64,000 nt of DNA from CAYYNQ01 sp964473105 (GCA_964473105.1 CAYYNQ010000097.1:12510-76509); one strand, 5' to 3'. Counted from the stretch's first letter, positions 53,414-63,061 are shown. The notes: a model not told the origin generated them from the sequence alone. Made by a program: numbers and translations.

Positions 53414-54577
53414 ATGAATCGACTAAAAGCAGCTTTTTTCCTGGGGCTGTTTACATTTCTCGTTACGTTATGCCTGATTCTGATCGGGAACTTGGTTCAT
53501 AATACTGGATCAAGCTTGGCTTGTCCGGACTGGCCGTTGTGCTATGGCGAGTTGTTTCCGAAGATGGAGGGTGGCGTGCTGTATGAGCATGGCCACCGCT
53601 ACCTCGGTTTACTAGTGGGGTTTTCTGCCACCCTCCTGGTTGTGTTGTTATGGCCAACGCCGGGAGGTTCGGTGGGCGTATTCGGGCTCAAGGCAGGGTT
53701 GTCACTGGTGATAGCGACCTGCCTGATCGGTGGCGGGTTTTCAATCACGGATTCTGGACTGGCTTGGTTGGGCAGTATAGGTCTTCATGCTGCTGCATAT
53801 TTCCTTGGTTTTTTCCTGGCACTTTTATTCACGGTATATGTCAGCTGCTTCATGTTTGAATCAATCAGGCGGATTCTCGGGTTGGCGGGTTATGCGATCG
53901 GGTTGCTGGCGCTGGTTTGTTTCCAGGGGCTGCTGGGCGGAGCAACGGTGGCTTACCGGTTACCCACAGTTGTATCGACTGCGCACTTGGGGACATCCTT
54001 GTTGATCCTGTCCGGCTGGTTGTTTCTGGTTGTGAAGATAAGGCAGGTTGACCAAGATCGATCTGTGGTGCCGGGCGCATCAACGGGCGCAATGCCCCTT
54101 GAAATAATGATCCTGTCACTGGTCGTGTTTGCAGCTGTCTTTTTTCAGGCTCTTGTCGGGGCGTTGGTTCGGCATACTGGGGTGTCGGGAGCCGCCGGAT
54201 TAGGAACAGAATACATGCTGCTAGGTTTTGATGCGGCAACGGGTTATCCCTGCCTTTGGCCCTCGGCGGGTGGGGCACGTTTGAATATGTTGCACCGCCT
54301 TCTTGCGTTTCCTGTCATGATGATCGTGTTTGTCTACTCCGGACGATGCTGGCATGTCATCCCTCCATATCGCCGACGGATACGGATGATCTGCTGGATA
54401 CCGTCCCTGATCGTGATTTTCCAGGTCTTTATCGGGATGATGATGCTAGGGATGGGGATGCCGGGGACGATGCGGATGGTCCATCTGATGGGTGCTTCAA
54501 TATTACTCAGCAGCCTAGCGCTGATCTTGGGGGTATGCCGTCTCGTTCCGGGTGACTCAAGTCTGTGTACACGATAG
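53414..54577 (+). CDS. ctaA: heme A synthase (CtaA/COX15)
   Basis: This integral membrane protein of 387 residues has eight helices and oxidises heme O to heme A for aa3-type oxidases. The four conserved histidine sites are visible: EHGHRYLG (about residue 60), STAHLGTS, NMLHRLLAF and MVHLMGAS. NTGSSLACPDWPLCYG, the loop after helix I, matches the family well. It implies an aerobic respiratory chain with a heme-copper oxidase. ctaB and the oxidase genes are not in this window. Confidence 0.92.
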   Translation: MNRLKAAFFLGLFTFLVTLCLILIGNLVHNTGSSLACPDWPLCYGELFPKMEGGVLYEHGHRYLGLLVGFSATLLVVLLWPTPGGSVGVFGLKAGLSLVIATCLIGGGFSITDSGLAWLGSIGLHAAAYFLGFFLALLFTVYVSCFMFESIRRILGLAGYAIGLLALVCFQGLLGGATVAYRLPTVVSTAHLGTSLLILSGWLFLVVKIRQVDQDRSVVPGASTGAMPLEIMILSLVVFAAVFFQALVGALVRHTGVSGAAGLGTEYMLLGFDAATGYPCLWPSAGGARLNMLHRLLAFPVMMIVFVYSGRCWHVIPPYRRRIRMICWIPSLIVIFQVFIGMMMLGMGMPGTMRMVHLMGASILLSSLALILGVCRLVPGDSSLCTR

Positions 54578-54877
54578 ATTTGGGATTAGAATTTATTCTG
54601 GCCTCTTGAGCATACGCCGATGTCACGGCCATATGGATATATTGGGGAAGATCTGTGAATCGAGATCCCGCAGGGGCCGGATTCATTATTTTCTTGTTTC
54701 CTGGGATGACTGGAGTTAGCCGGATATCGCCATTAAGTGGGCGCGAACACAACCTGTTGCCTTTTGACAACTGCCCAGAACAATGCTTGACGGGATTTCC
54801 TGATGGAATGTGCATATGCACTGGCCCATCCAGGATATTCGGCTTGTCAATATTTGTGATACTCTTGGTTTCTAGGG
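54578..54877. other. convergent intergenic region
   Basis: Three hundred bases lie between the ends of ctaA and the nuclease gene. A perfect 12-base palindrome GTGCATATGCAC occurs near 54810-54821. No clear terminator or gene is seen. Confidence 0.35.
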
Positions 54878-55687
54878 TTAGGTTTCCAAGAGTGACCTTT
54901 CACGAGCGTATGCGCAGTTTTCACAGGCTGGATTTGAAGTTGGTAGCTCTCTTGAGTTCATTACGGCGACCATTTCGGTGAGTTTCCCGGGTATCCAGCT
55001 TGTGTCCCATGGATAAGCTACCAGGGTTTCCTCGAAATTCATCACGCCAAAAAACCCTTCAGCATCCCTGATGGCATTGCATACGTAAAAGTAACCCGTG
55101 GGGTCCACGGAGAAACCCAACTTATGTAAAAGATACGCGTAGAAATCGAGTTGTCTTTTGTATCCCTGATGGAACATGCCACTTAGATAAGACTTTGTTT
55201 CAACCGCTCTTACACTTGACTGTGATTTATAATCAACCACGATCAGCTTGCCCGTATCTTGATTTTCCCAGATATCATCGACTCCGCCGGTAAGCAGGAT
55301 CGGAGTGCCTTCCAGAGGAGCTTGGAGTCCATGATGGAGCGAATCTCGCCATCTATCCATGTTCTTGTGCCTGAATGGCACTACATGATTGAGGCCAAAC
55401 CGTTCAAATAGCCTGTGAGGTGCAGCCTCATCTCTGCATCGATCAAACTCCTTTTTCAAGAGATCATCAGTCAGAGAGTTAAGGGCCCATCCGGGAGTTC
55501 CCGGCTCGGCGAGCCCGCCTACCCGGTCCAGATAAAAGCAGCGGGGACAGTTCAGGAAATTTTCAAATCTTCCTCGACTCACCTTGAATTGCTCTTCTTG
55601 GAAGGGTTCATAGATGTGACGCCGCTGTACTCTCCTTCCTTTCGCTTTGACGAGTTCTCCCTGTTTGTTTCTCTTGAGGCTTATCAT
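54878..55687 (-). CDS. PD-(D/E)XK nuclease with probable Fe-S cluster (Cas4/AddB-like)
   Basis: This 269-residue protein has the PD-(D/E)XK nuclease core GGVDDIWENQDTGKLIVVDYKSQS, with Asp and the DYK pair. Cysteine pairs NCPRC near the start and ACENC near the end are arranged as in Cas4 and AddB nucleases, where four Cys hold a 4Fe-4S cluster. The fold is RecB-like. ATG 55687 has GGAG about eight bases upstream; a TTG at 55720 is possible. It lies beside aroE with no CRISPR array or cas genes nearby, so a DNA-repair role is more likely than CRISPR adaptation. Confidence 0.83.
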   Translation of the reverse strand: MISLKRNKQGELVKAKGRRVQRRHIYEPFQEEQFKVSRGRFENFLNCPRCFYLDRVGGLAEPGTPGWALNSLTDDLLKKEFDRCRDEAAPHRLFERFGLNHVVPFRHKNMDRWRDSLHHGLQAPLEGTPILLTGGVDDIWENQDTGKLIVVDYKSQSSVRAVETKSYLSGMFHQGYKRQLDFYAYLLHKLGFSVDPTGYFYVCNAIRDAEGFFGVMNFEETLVAYPWDTSWIPGKLTEMVAVMNSRELPTSNPACENCAYARERSLLET

Positions 55688-55720
55688 CAGGGTATCTCCA
55701 ACAGGCGGTCCTTTTTCCAA

Positions 55721-56575
55721 TTATTCCAGATGTCGTTTCAATGTCTCGATCATGAGATCTTCATCAGGTTCCATATCGCTCCAGATTCGCAAACTGGCCG
55801 CACCTTGCCTCGCCAGCATTCCAAGGCCCCCGACAGGCCTGGCTCCCTGTTTCTGCGCCTCGATGAGGAAAGGGGTTTTTGCCGGGGCATAGACGGTATC
55901 GAAAACCGTATGTCTTGAACTCAGGATTCTTGTCGGGACAGGAATCGGATCACCGTTCTTCATGCCGAGGCTGGTGGCGTTTGCGACCAGATCCGCTTCT
56001 TCGGCCGCATCCATAGCCTGATTCACTGTGCCGGCGACATCCACTGTGAGTTTGGGAAACTGATCACGGAGATATTCCGCCAGCGCAATGGCCTTGTCTG
56101 CAGTTCTGTTGGCAAGAGTCAGCCTCCTGATACCGGCCTGTGCGGCGCCGACCGCCATTGCTCGTCCAACACCGCCTGCACCGGACTGAAATACATGACT
56201 GCCCTTAAAGTTAAAATCGGCTTCCTTCCGAACTGTCTCGACATATCCAACTGTATCGGTATTGTATCCTAGGATTCCGCGGTTCGTAAAATGCAGGGTA
56301 TTCACCGCCCCGATCCGCCGGGCAGCGGGATCGGGTTCGTCAATCAAATCCAATAGCGCTTCCTTGTGCGGCAGTGTGCAGTTTAGGCCAATGAATCCTT
56401 GGGATTGGGCTCCCGTCACAGCGTTTTCGAGGTCATCGGGTTTGACCGGCATTGCAATATAGGCCCAGTCCAGTCCCAGTTGTGAAATTGCCGCATTCTG
56501 CATGGGTGGCGAGAGAGAATGTTCAACCGGCCATCCGATTATCCCCACGATCCTGGTTTTGCCCGATATCTGCAT
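55721..56575 (-). CDS. aroE: shikimate dehydrogenase
   Basis: AroE reduces 3-dehydroshikimate to shikimate with NADPH. The 284-residue protein has IGWPVEHSLSPPMQNAA (substrate site), GLNCTLPHKEAL (catalytic Lys; the usual NVTVPHK is changed but the Lys is kept), GAVNTL, GAGGVGRAM and LGMKNGDPIPVP. The C-terminal GLGMLARQGAASLRIW motif is complete. It is next to the PD-(D/E)XK gene, which starts at or near its stop. Confidence 0.95.
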   Translation of the reverse strand: MQISGKTRIVGIIGWPVEHSLSPPMQNAAISQLGLDWAYIAMPVKPDDLENAVTGAQSQGFIGLNCTLPHKEALLDLIDEPDPAARRIGAVNTLHFTNRGILGYNTDTVGYVETVRKEADFNFKGSHVFQSGAGGVGRAMAVGAAQAGIRRLTLANRTADKAIALAEYLRDQFPKLTVDVAGTVNQAMDAAEEADLVANATSLGMKNGDPIPVPTRILSSRHTVFDTVYAPAKTPFLIEAQKQGARPVGGLGMLARQGAASLRIWSDMEPDEDLMIETLKRHLE

Positions 56576-56814
56576 GTTGTGAATTATCTGCTTGCACCCG
56601 GGATTTGATCTAAATCATTCTGTAGCATCTCGAGTATACACGGAAATGCAGGTAGACTTCAAAGTGTTCGTGCCCGTGGATATAATCGAGAACACCCGGG
56701 TTCTTCGTGAAATGAGATGGCTGTGAACGGGCGTGGGCATGGAGGATATTGCGGTATCGATGGATCATCATCCGGCCTGCCGCTTGGGTCGGCTTGGGGA
56801 ACTGGAAAGTGGGT

Positions 56815-58113
56815 ATGGATAAAACGCAAGCCATGGATTTTTCTGGGTCCCATGAGGCAGCTTTGGGATGTGTCGATTCCGGCCGGGTGCCGGCAGCGGT
56901 CATGTGGGTGATTCGGATCGGGGTATTATATGCGCTGTTCTGGACAATGTTGTGGGTTCCGCTGTCTCGGGACAGCGTGGATTATCCAAAACATTGGGAG
57001 GCCGCCCGGGCACTGATCGACGGCCAGAGCGTCTACCGCGGCAGTCATTTGTGGATTGAGTTCAATTATCCCCAGGCGATGGTATTCAATTTTGCCTGGC
57101 TGGGGTTTTTTGATTATGCCGTTGCGGAGAGAATCTGGAAGCTGTTTCTGGGTTTATCCATTGCGGGTTGCTGGTATATTGCGTGGAGAATGTATCTTCC
57201 ACCTGCCTGTCGGGGCGGAAGCCGTGGTGTGCGCTGGGGTTGGATTACAGCCGCGGTCATCGGGTTTTACCAGCCCGCGATGAGCAGCCTGTCGGAGGGG
57301 AATATCGACGCATATAATGCGCTATTGATTGTCCTCATGGTTTCCCTGGTTTTGGTAGGTCGTGAATACACTGCGGGACTGGTTTGGGGATTGCTTGTTT
57401 CCGTCAAGTTGATTCCCGTTCTCCTGTTGATCCCGTTACTTTTATGGAAGAAATGGAAAATACTTCAGGGAGGGGGCATATTTCTGGTGGCATACTTGGC
57501 TCTGCTGCTACTGACAGGCAGGCTGGATGAGGAATGGTATTTTTTGACCGGGATCTTGCCGGTATTGCCGGAGTGGTGGAGGGAGAGTTCGGTTTCAGTT
57601 CTTCGTCTTATTTTCATGCTGTCCGGACGCGAGGAGGATTACATGAACGATCCATATTCCTACCTTGCCGGGGTCCGTGTCTTCCTTTGTGCTGTTGTGG
57701 CTGTCTTCATCTGTATTCTCTTTGTACTGAGAACCCGTGGGAAACCATTTTTGTCCGGACTTGAATCCGCCATCATCATATTTCCATTGCTGAGTCCCCT
57801 CTTCTGGTATCATCACCTGGTCTGGATCCTTCCCGTGCTGCTTCTCCAGTTTTCGGCCATGGTTCGTCACAGGTATGGGCGCTTAATGGCGGTCGGATTG
57901 ATTTCCGGCTGGGTGCTTCTCCAGGTGCCTTGGCTTTTCCTGAGACACAGTTCCATTGATCATACATGGAAGGATTTTGCCTACCTCGTGGGCTACCTGA
58001 TGGTGATCTTCCTGACCGTTGTCTCTGTATTCACCACCCCGAGCCGGCTGAATGCGGTGGAATTTGAACAGGCACAACAGGCGGAAGGTCCATCGATAAG
58101 GAGATCAATGTGA
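56815..58113 (+). CDS. GT87-type membrane glycosyltransferase
   Basis: This polytopic membrane protein of about 432 residues has ten or more helices. DSVDYPKHWEAARALIDGQSVYRG at the first extracellular loop has the acidic residues of GT87 (DUF2029) enzymes, which use polyprenyl-phosphate mannose or arabinose. NIDAYNALLIVLM and FYHHLVWILP-like stretches (WYHHLVWILPVLLL) are typical. The start is uncertain: ATG 56749, 56815 and later ones are in frame. It is the first of two tandem paralogues. The acceptor is unknown. Confidence 0.83.
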   Translation: MDKTQAMDFSGSHEAALGCVDSGRVPAAVMWVIRIGVLYALFWTMLWVPLSRDSVDYPKHWEAARALIDGQSVYRGSHLWIEFNYPQAMVFNFAWLGFFDYAVAERIWKLFLGLSIAGCWYIAWRMYLPPACRGGSRGVRWGWITAAVIGFYQPAMSSLSEGNIDAYNALLIVLMVSLVLVGREYTAGLVWGLLVSVKLIPVLLLIPLLLWKKWKILQGGGIFLVAYLALLLLTGRLDEEWYFLTGILPVLPEWWRESSVSVLRLIFMLSGREEDYMNDPYSYLAGVRVFLCAVVAVFICILFVLRTRGKPFLSGLESAIIIFPLLSPLFWYHHLVWILPVLLLQFSAMVRHRYGRLMAVGLISGWVLLQVPWLFLRHSSIDHTWKDFAYLVGYLMVIFLTVVSVFTTPSRLNAVEFEQAQQAEGPSIRRSM

Positions 58114-59339
58114 GCGGACATGACTCTACAGCGGATCGGCCGAATGGAGCAGGTCGAAAAGGGAGAAGCACGGTATTTATCCTGTGCCTTCTTCTGTGGT
58201 TCTTTGTCGCATACCAGATTATCTATTGGTGGATATATCGTCCATGGGGGCACATTGGCTCGGATTTTAACAAGCACTGGTATGCCAGTCGTGCGCTGCT
58301 CGATGGGTTGAGTATCTATCATGGTAATCACCTTGAGATGGAGTTCAATCATCCTCATGCCATGGCATACCTCTTTTGCTGGCTGGGTTGTTTTGAGTTT
58401 CCCTTGGCCGGGAAACTCTGGGAGTGCCTGCAGATGGTTTTCATCTCGAGTTGCTGGGTGCTGGCATGGAAGGGATTGCGGCCGGTGTATGCCTGCTCGG
58501 AGGGTGGCAGGATCGTGCAGGAAAACTGGGCGCTTTTTTGTGCTGTAAGCGTATTTGGGTTTTCACCCTTAGTTACGAATGTTCTGGTCGGGAACATCGA
58601 TGCATTAAACTGTTTTCTGATACTCGGGATGGTCGCATCTATGGTGAGAAACCGCCATTACCTTGCCGGGATCTTGTGGGCTGCGACCATCCTGTCTAAG
58701 GTGGTGCCGATTCTGCTCGTGGTCCCCTTCCTGGTTGGGCGCCAATGGAAACTCCTGCTTGCGGGATTGGCTTCCATCGTCCTATATCTTATTGCCCTGC
58801 TGACAAATGGTAAACTGGGTGGTGAATGGCACTTCTTCACGGAGGTTCTTCCCGAGATCGGCTGGTATTGGAGAGGAGTCTCGACTTCGAGTGGACGATT
58901 TATTCTGGACATGATGGGTCGGACCATTAGTACAGAGGAACAGGCGGTTTATAATGGCGTCAACATGACCTGTTCTTTTGCCATAGGCATATTTTATGTT
59001 GCAATGGCCTGGATTTTTTGGCTCAGGCGAGCTAATCTTCTGCGTTTGCTGGAACTTTCACTGCTTTTTCTGCCGTTGTTCTCGCCTCTGCTTCATTGGC
59101 ACCATTTCGTCTGGGTTTTACCGGCATGGTTCCTTCAGGTTAACCGATGCCTGGTTGACGAAATGAGCCGTAGATTTCAGGTATTGAACCTGGTTGGGTG
59201 GCTTTTCCTTGCTTTCAGTTTCCAGATCAATGATCTTTTTTCACCCAACATTTCAATTGACAGGTATAGTCACTTAGTCGCTGGGGTGTTTCTGGTGTTT
59301 TTGAATACAATTGAATTTATTAGCCACGATGTCCGGTAA
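58110..59339 (+). CDS. GT87-type membrane glycosyltransferase, paralogue
   Basis: This membrane protein of 409 residues is related to its upstream neighbour, with GSDFNKHWYASRALLDGLSIYHG, GNIDALNCFLILGM, and HWHHFVWVLP in matching positions. The GTG start at 58110 overlaps the neighbour's stop (GTGA) and has AAGGAG about seven bases upstream. Tandem duplication followed by divergence is the simplest history. The pair may add successive sugars to a lipid-linked or cell-surface glycan. Confidence 0.87.
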   Translation: MSGHDSTADRPNGAGRKGRSTVFILCLLLWFFVAYQIIYWWIYRPWGHIGSDFNKHWYASRALLDGLSIYHGNHLEMEFNHPHAMAYLFCWLGCFEFPLAGKLWECLQMVFISSCWVLAWKGLRPVYACSEGGRIVQENWALFCAVSVFGFSPLVTNVLVGNIDALNCFLILGMVASMVRNRHYLAGILWAATILSKVVPILLVVPFLVGRQWKLLLAGLASIVLYLIALLTNGKLGGEWHFFTEVLPEIGWYWRGVSTSSGRFILDMMGRTISTEEQAVYNGVNMTCSFAIGIFYVAMAWIFWLRRANLLRLLELSLLFLPLFSPLLHWHHFVWVLPAWFLQVNRCLVDEMSRRFQVLNLVGWLFLAFSFQINDLFSPNISIDRYSHLVAGVFLVFLNTIEFISHDVR

Positions 59340-59404
59340 GGGTGTGGTGGATATGTTCATCCATCGGCAGCCGGGTGATGTGTGATGGGACTTGGGATAT
59401 AAGT

Positions 59405-60250
59405 ATGATTTGGAGAGTCAAGGACGGTTCAATTCAGATTGATCAACCTCTGATCATGGGCATCGTCAATATCACGCCGGACTCGTTCAGCGATGGCGGT
59501 TTGTTTTTGTCTCCGAAGAATGCGGTCAGGCACGGTCTGGAACTCGTGGACGCGGGTGCTGATATTCTGGATATCGGGGGAGAGTCGACACGACCGGGCG
59601 CAGAAACGGTTGCTTTTGATGATGAGTTGGAACGGGTTGTTCCCGTCATCCGGGGATTAAGGGCAAAAACCGATATTCCCATATCGGTCGACACTTACAA
59701 GGCGGGTGTTGCATTGGCGGCTGTCCGGGCCGGTGCCACCATTATCAATGATGTCAGTGCCTTAAGGTTCGACAGGGACATGGTCGAGGTTGTTGCGGAA
59801 TCGGGTGCCGGTGTGGTGTTGATGCACATGCAGGGGAATCCGCGGGACATGCAGGCTGATCCGGAATATCACGATATGACCGGGGAAATCATGGATTTCC
59901 TGGGAAAGCAGGTCGAGATTGCCCTGGATGGCGGGGTGCAGGCGGGGCAGATATGTGTTGACCCGGGAATCGGGTTCGGCAAGACGCTGGCCCACAATCT
60001 TGAAATATTCAGAAATATGGGCCGCTATCTTGGGCTGGGATATCCCCTGATGATCGGCCCGTCCCGCAAGTCCTTCATCGGGAAACTTCTGGATGATGCT
60101 CCTGTTGAGGATCGGATCGAAGGCACGGCCGCCGCAGTTGCGGCATCTGTGCTCGCGGGGGCACATATTATTCGTGTCCATGACGTGAAATGCATGAAAC
60201 GTGTCGCTCGGGTAGCAGCCACATTGGGCTCGGGCAGGGGGGGGCTTTGA
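59405..60250 (+). CDS. folP: dihydropteroate synthase
   Basis: FolP joins pABA and dihydropterin pyrophosphate in folate synthesis. The 281-residue protein has MGIVNITPDSFSDGG, DIGGESTRPGA, SVDTYKAGVA, NDVSALRFD, GIGFGKTLAHNL, GPSRKSFIG and RVHDVK, all in order. ATG 59405 is preferred to ATG 59342 because it begins two dozen residues before the first motif, as in the family. It is the target of sulfonamides in other bacteria. The convergent PASTA gene ends 69 bases after it. Confidence 0.96.
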   Translation: MIWRVKDGSIQIDQPLIMGIVNITPDSFSDGGLFLSPKNAVRHGLELVDAGADILDIGGESTRPGAETVAFDDELERVVPVIRGLRAKTDIPISVDTYKAGVALAAVRAGATIINDVSALRFDRDMVEVVAESGAGVVLMHMQGNPRDMQADPEYHDMTGEIMDFLGKQVEIALDGGVQAGQICVDPGIGFGKTLAHNLEIFRNMGRYLGLGYPLMIGPSRKSFIGKLLDDAPVEDRIEGTAAAVAASVLAGAHIIRVHDVKCMKRVARVAATLGSGRGGL

Positions 60251-60319
60251 CAGAATCCTGTCTCAGCGTCTTTTTTTGGCGGGAGTCGCTTAACGCCCGG
60301 CAACCGGATGGCAATTCCA

Positions 60320-61162
60320 TCAGTCGAGTTTGTATGCATCGTCGAATTTTTCCTCGGCCTGATTTTCCCGCCGGGGTGAAACAGTCACCTCAAGCCTTGT
60401 CTTGCTGTTGATCCGCACTCCGGGGGGCGGGGATTGGCGATGAATTTCCCCATCCCTGACTCGATCGTCGGGCGCGGTGTCAAGTTTGCTGATCATCAGA
60501 TTGTATTCTGAAAAGAGTTCCTCCGCCTCGGCCAGTGTCCAGCCATAGAGATTTGGCATTCGTGTCAAGTCCTTGCTTTCGCCGCTGCTGACAAGAAGGT
60601 TGACCGATCTTTCCCCGGTAACCCCGGTTCCCTCCGGTGGGTCGGTTGCTAACACTTGGCCTCCTTCGGTATCTTTCATGGGGACGAGGGTGAGATGGCC
60701 GACTTTAAGGCCGATTTTACGTAGGCTGATCCCGGCTGCTATTTTGGTTTGTCCCCGGAGGTCCGGGATCGATATCAACGGGGCCCCGCTGCTAATCACA
60801 ACACGGATTGAGGATCCATGCTTGATTCGAGTTTTCGGTGTTGGAAATTGACTGAGAACATGTCCCTCCGGAATAAATTTATGGGGCTGTTCACCCTCCA
60901 GGATAAGGCCAATTCGGTAGTCCTTCAACGCATCCATGGCCTTGTTGATTGGGAGTCCGTTCAGGCTGGGAGCAAGGGTGTCGCTGCCCTTGATATAGTG
61001 GCCTACCACCGTGTAGCTCACAAAGATCATCAGGGCGAAAAAAAACAATGTCATCATCCAGAACTTGATCAGGCTGGCCGTTAATTTAAGGCTCCACCTG
61101 ATGAATTTGGACAATACGGTGTGGGGGGATGAGGGATTTAAACGGGTCCGTTTTAGTGCCAT
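60320..61162 (-). CDS. membrane-anchored PASTA-domain protein
   Basis: This 280-residue protein has one helix (about 30-52) and three PASTA-type repeats outside the membrane. Typical phrases are PSLNGLPINKAMDAL, ISIPDLRGQTKIAAGISLRKIGL and MPNLYGWTLAEAEELFSEYNL, each followed by a PxxGxxV-type strand (DPPEGTGVTGERSVNLLVSSG). Such repeats bind peptidoglycan fragments or beta-lactams in Ser/Thr kinases and PBPs. Here no kinase or PBP domain is attached. Role is therefore inferred as envelope sensing or binding. Confidence 0.85.
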   Translation of the reverse strand: MALKRTRLNPSSPHTVLSKFIRWSLKLTASLIKFWMMTLFFFALMIFVSYTVVGHYIKGSDTLAPSLNGLPINKAMDALKDYRIGLILEGEQPHKFIPEGHVLSQFPTPKTRIKHGSSIRVVISSGAPLISIPDLRGQTKIAAGISLRKIGLKVGHLTLVPMKDTEGGQVLATDPPEGTGVTGERSVNLLVSSGESKDLTRMPNLYGWTLAEAEELFSEYNLMISKLDTAPDDRVRDGEIHRQSPPPGVRINSKTRLEVTVSPRRENQAEEKFDDAYKLD

Positions 61163-61575
61163 GAAGGTGAAAATTCCCCGACTGCAAACAATAGTATGCG
61201 GATATTATCATATTAAGTAAATCATCTTGAATGAATGGCCCCGTATTAAAAATCAGAAATTAATTCCATGGGATTCAAGGTCGTGATCCGTGATGCCGGC
61301 ATTGTCGTTGGGTTGAGAACTATTGAATAAGCCCGGGAAAATAATATTGCCGGGAATGTGAAATATGTCATATAAGGGCAAAAATGAGGCAGTCTGGAAT
61401 GGCCATATGTCTATTAAACTGGAATACGACCGTTCGGCCCATTGGCCTGATAGGAATTTGCGATGGTCTCGTTTATTGAATCAACCTGGTTTGGAGATAG
61501 GAATGCCCACGAAATTTGGACGAAACTGGAGTTATTCCTGAATGCGCATTTAGTTTAGTGGAGGAGAATTATTCA
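61163..61575. other. divergent AT-rich intergenic region
   Basis: This gap lies between the PASTA gene (minus) and the HTH-receiver gene (plus) and is AT rich, so it probably holds both promoters. A short stem CCCGG/CCGGG occurs near 61332-61354. No further gene is visible. Confidence 0.4.
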
Positions 61576-62178
61576 ATGCCTACCGTATCGGAGCAATATT
61601 CGAGTTTCCGGATCGGCAAGATGCTGAATGTGTCCAGGCAGGCGGTCAACCAATGGATTGACAAGGGTTATATGAATTCTTACCGGACGCCGGGCGGACA
61701 TCGCCGCGTCAGAAAAGAAAGCTTGCTGGATTTTTTGCATGAACGAAAAATTCCTGTTCCGCCGGTATTGCTGGATATTGGGGATGATTCGGATTTGGGG
61801 AGGGGTGGGGCGATCATTTATCTGGTGGATGATGACACGAGATTTCTCTTGCGGATGGAACATGCGTTTTCGGAACAGTTCAGCCATGGGGAGGTTGCTT
61901 CCTTTAGGAACGGGTATGATGCATTGTTGGCAATTGGGGCCAGAACGCCAGGCCTCCTGTTAATGAATCTGGAGATGTTGGGCCTGAATGGAACAGAATT
62001 CGTCAGACATCTCCAAAAAAATGAAATGACGCGTTCATTACCTATCGTTGTCGTCACTGAATCCGATACCACTCCCCAATGGAGAACGACCATTCTACAA
62101 ATGGGCGTGGAAGCTGTTTTTACAAAAAAAATGCCTGCGGCGCAAATTGCGGAACAAATAACCGCTTTTTATGGATAG
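61576..62178 (+). CDS. MerR/excisionase-type HTH fused to pseudo-receiver domain
   Basis: This 200-residue protein has an N-terminal winged HTH of the MerR/HTH_17 type (SSFRIGKMLNVSRQAVNQWIDKGYMNSYRTPGG in sections, residues ~9-55) and a C-terminal response-regulator receiver fold (residues ~79-200). The acidic cluster D85-D87 is intact and T161 and K184 are in place. The phosphoacceptor Asp is Asn (N131 in LLLMNLEMLG). It is therefore probably not phosphorylated in the usual way and may be constitutive or ligand-controlled. ATG 61576 has GAGGAG about ten bases upstream, better than ATG 61516. It lies upstream of a sugar transferase. Confidence 0.85.
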   Translation: MPTVSEQYSSFRIGKMLNVSRQAVNQWIDKGYMNSYRTPGGHRRVRKESLLDFLHERKIPVPPVLLDIGDDSDLGRGGAIIYLVDDDTRFLLRMEHAFSEQFSHGEVASFRNGYDALLAIGARTPGLLLMNLEMLGLNGTEFVRHLQKNEMTRSLPIVVVTESDTTPQWRTTILQMGVEAVFTKKMPAAQIAEQITAFYG

Positions 62179-62411
62179 ATATACTGGGCGTATCACCACA
62201 AATAGCTGAAAATATATACTTTATATGATTACTTGAGTTATCAAGAGTCTGATAATGCAATATTTTGCATAATCAGGGCGTTCTTTTTGGAAACTTACTT
62301 GCACATGGGGTTTGGTCACGTTTTGTTACATGCCCGACACGTTCAGGGCGTGTTAAGTTAAAAAATCATATTTAAGCCAATATTATCAATATTATAAATA
62401 TAATGTGAGGA

Positions 62412-63061
62412 GTGACTTTTGAGGAGTTTTGGAGGGGTGATTTGGCTTGGCATGGGCCTTGCCATCCTGACTGGGTTGCCGCCATCTGTGGCTTACTGCT
62501 TCTTTCCCCGGTTATGCTGTTGATCATGATTGGGGTCAAAATAACCTCGAGAGGTTCGGTGCTCTATCGCCAAGTCCGAGTTGGGCATAATAACATTCCA
62601 TTCATGATCTATAAGTTTAGAAGCATGAAGATTGATGCCGAGCGTTTGGGTGCGCAGTGGGCCACCCGGAATGACCCCAGAGTGACTTTATCGGGAGGTT
62701 TTTACGACGAACTCATCTCGATGAAGTCCCCCAGTTGATCAATGTTCTCAAGGGTGAAATGAGCCTTGTCGGCCCACGACCCGAGAGGCCTGTTTTTATC
62801 AGCCAGCTAAGTCAGCAACTTGAGGGATATCCGTTGCGCTTGTGCGTCAAGCCTGGAATTACGGGCCTTGCGCAGGTTCATCACAAGTATGATGAATCAA
62901 TCGAGGACGTGAAGGTGAAACCAGGTTATGACCTGAATTACATCGAGTCCTGCGGATTTTTCATGGATATGAAAATCATCTTGAAGACCTTCGGGTCAGT
63001 GGTTTGCAACAAGACCTCTGATGTAGGTGCCCCATCCGACGATAAATCTAGGATCATTTGA
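62412..63061 (+). pseudogene. polyprenyl-phosphate sugar-1-phosphate transferase, one frameshift
   Basis: This belongs to the bacterial sugar transferase family (WbaP/ExoY type), which loads a hexose-1-P on undecaprenyl phosphate. The first frame (62412-62690) gives CGLLLLSPVMLLIMIGVKIT, RGSVLYRQVRVGHNN and FMIYKFRSMKIDAE. Near 62685-62692 the frame changes and the next part reads IGRFLRRTHLDEVPQLINVL, LVGPRPERP and VKPGITGLAQV. One missing base in ACTTTATCGGG would explain the break. All motifs of the catalytic domain are present, so the damage may be recent or a sequencing error. A usual N-terminal CoA-binding-like region is lacking. Confidence 0.85.
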
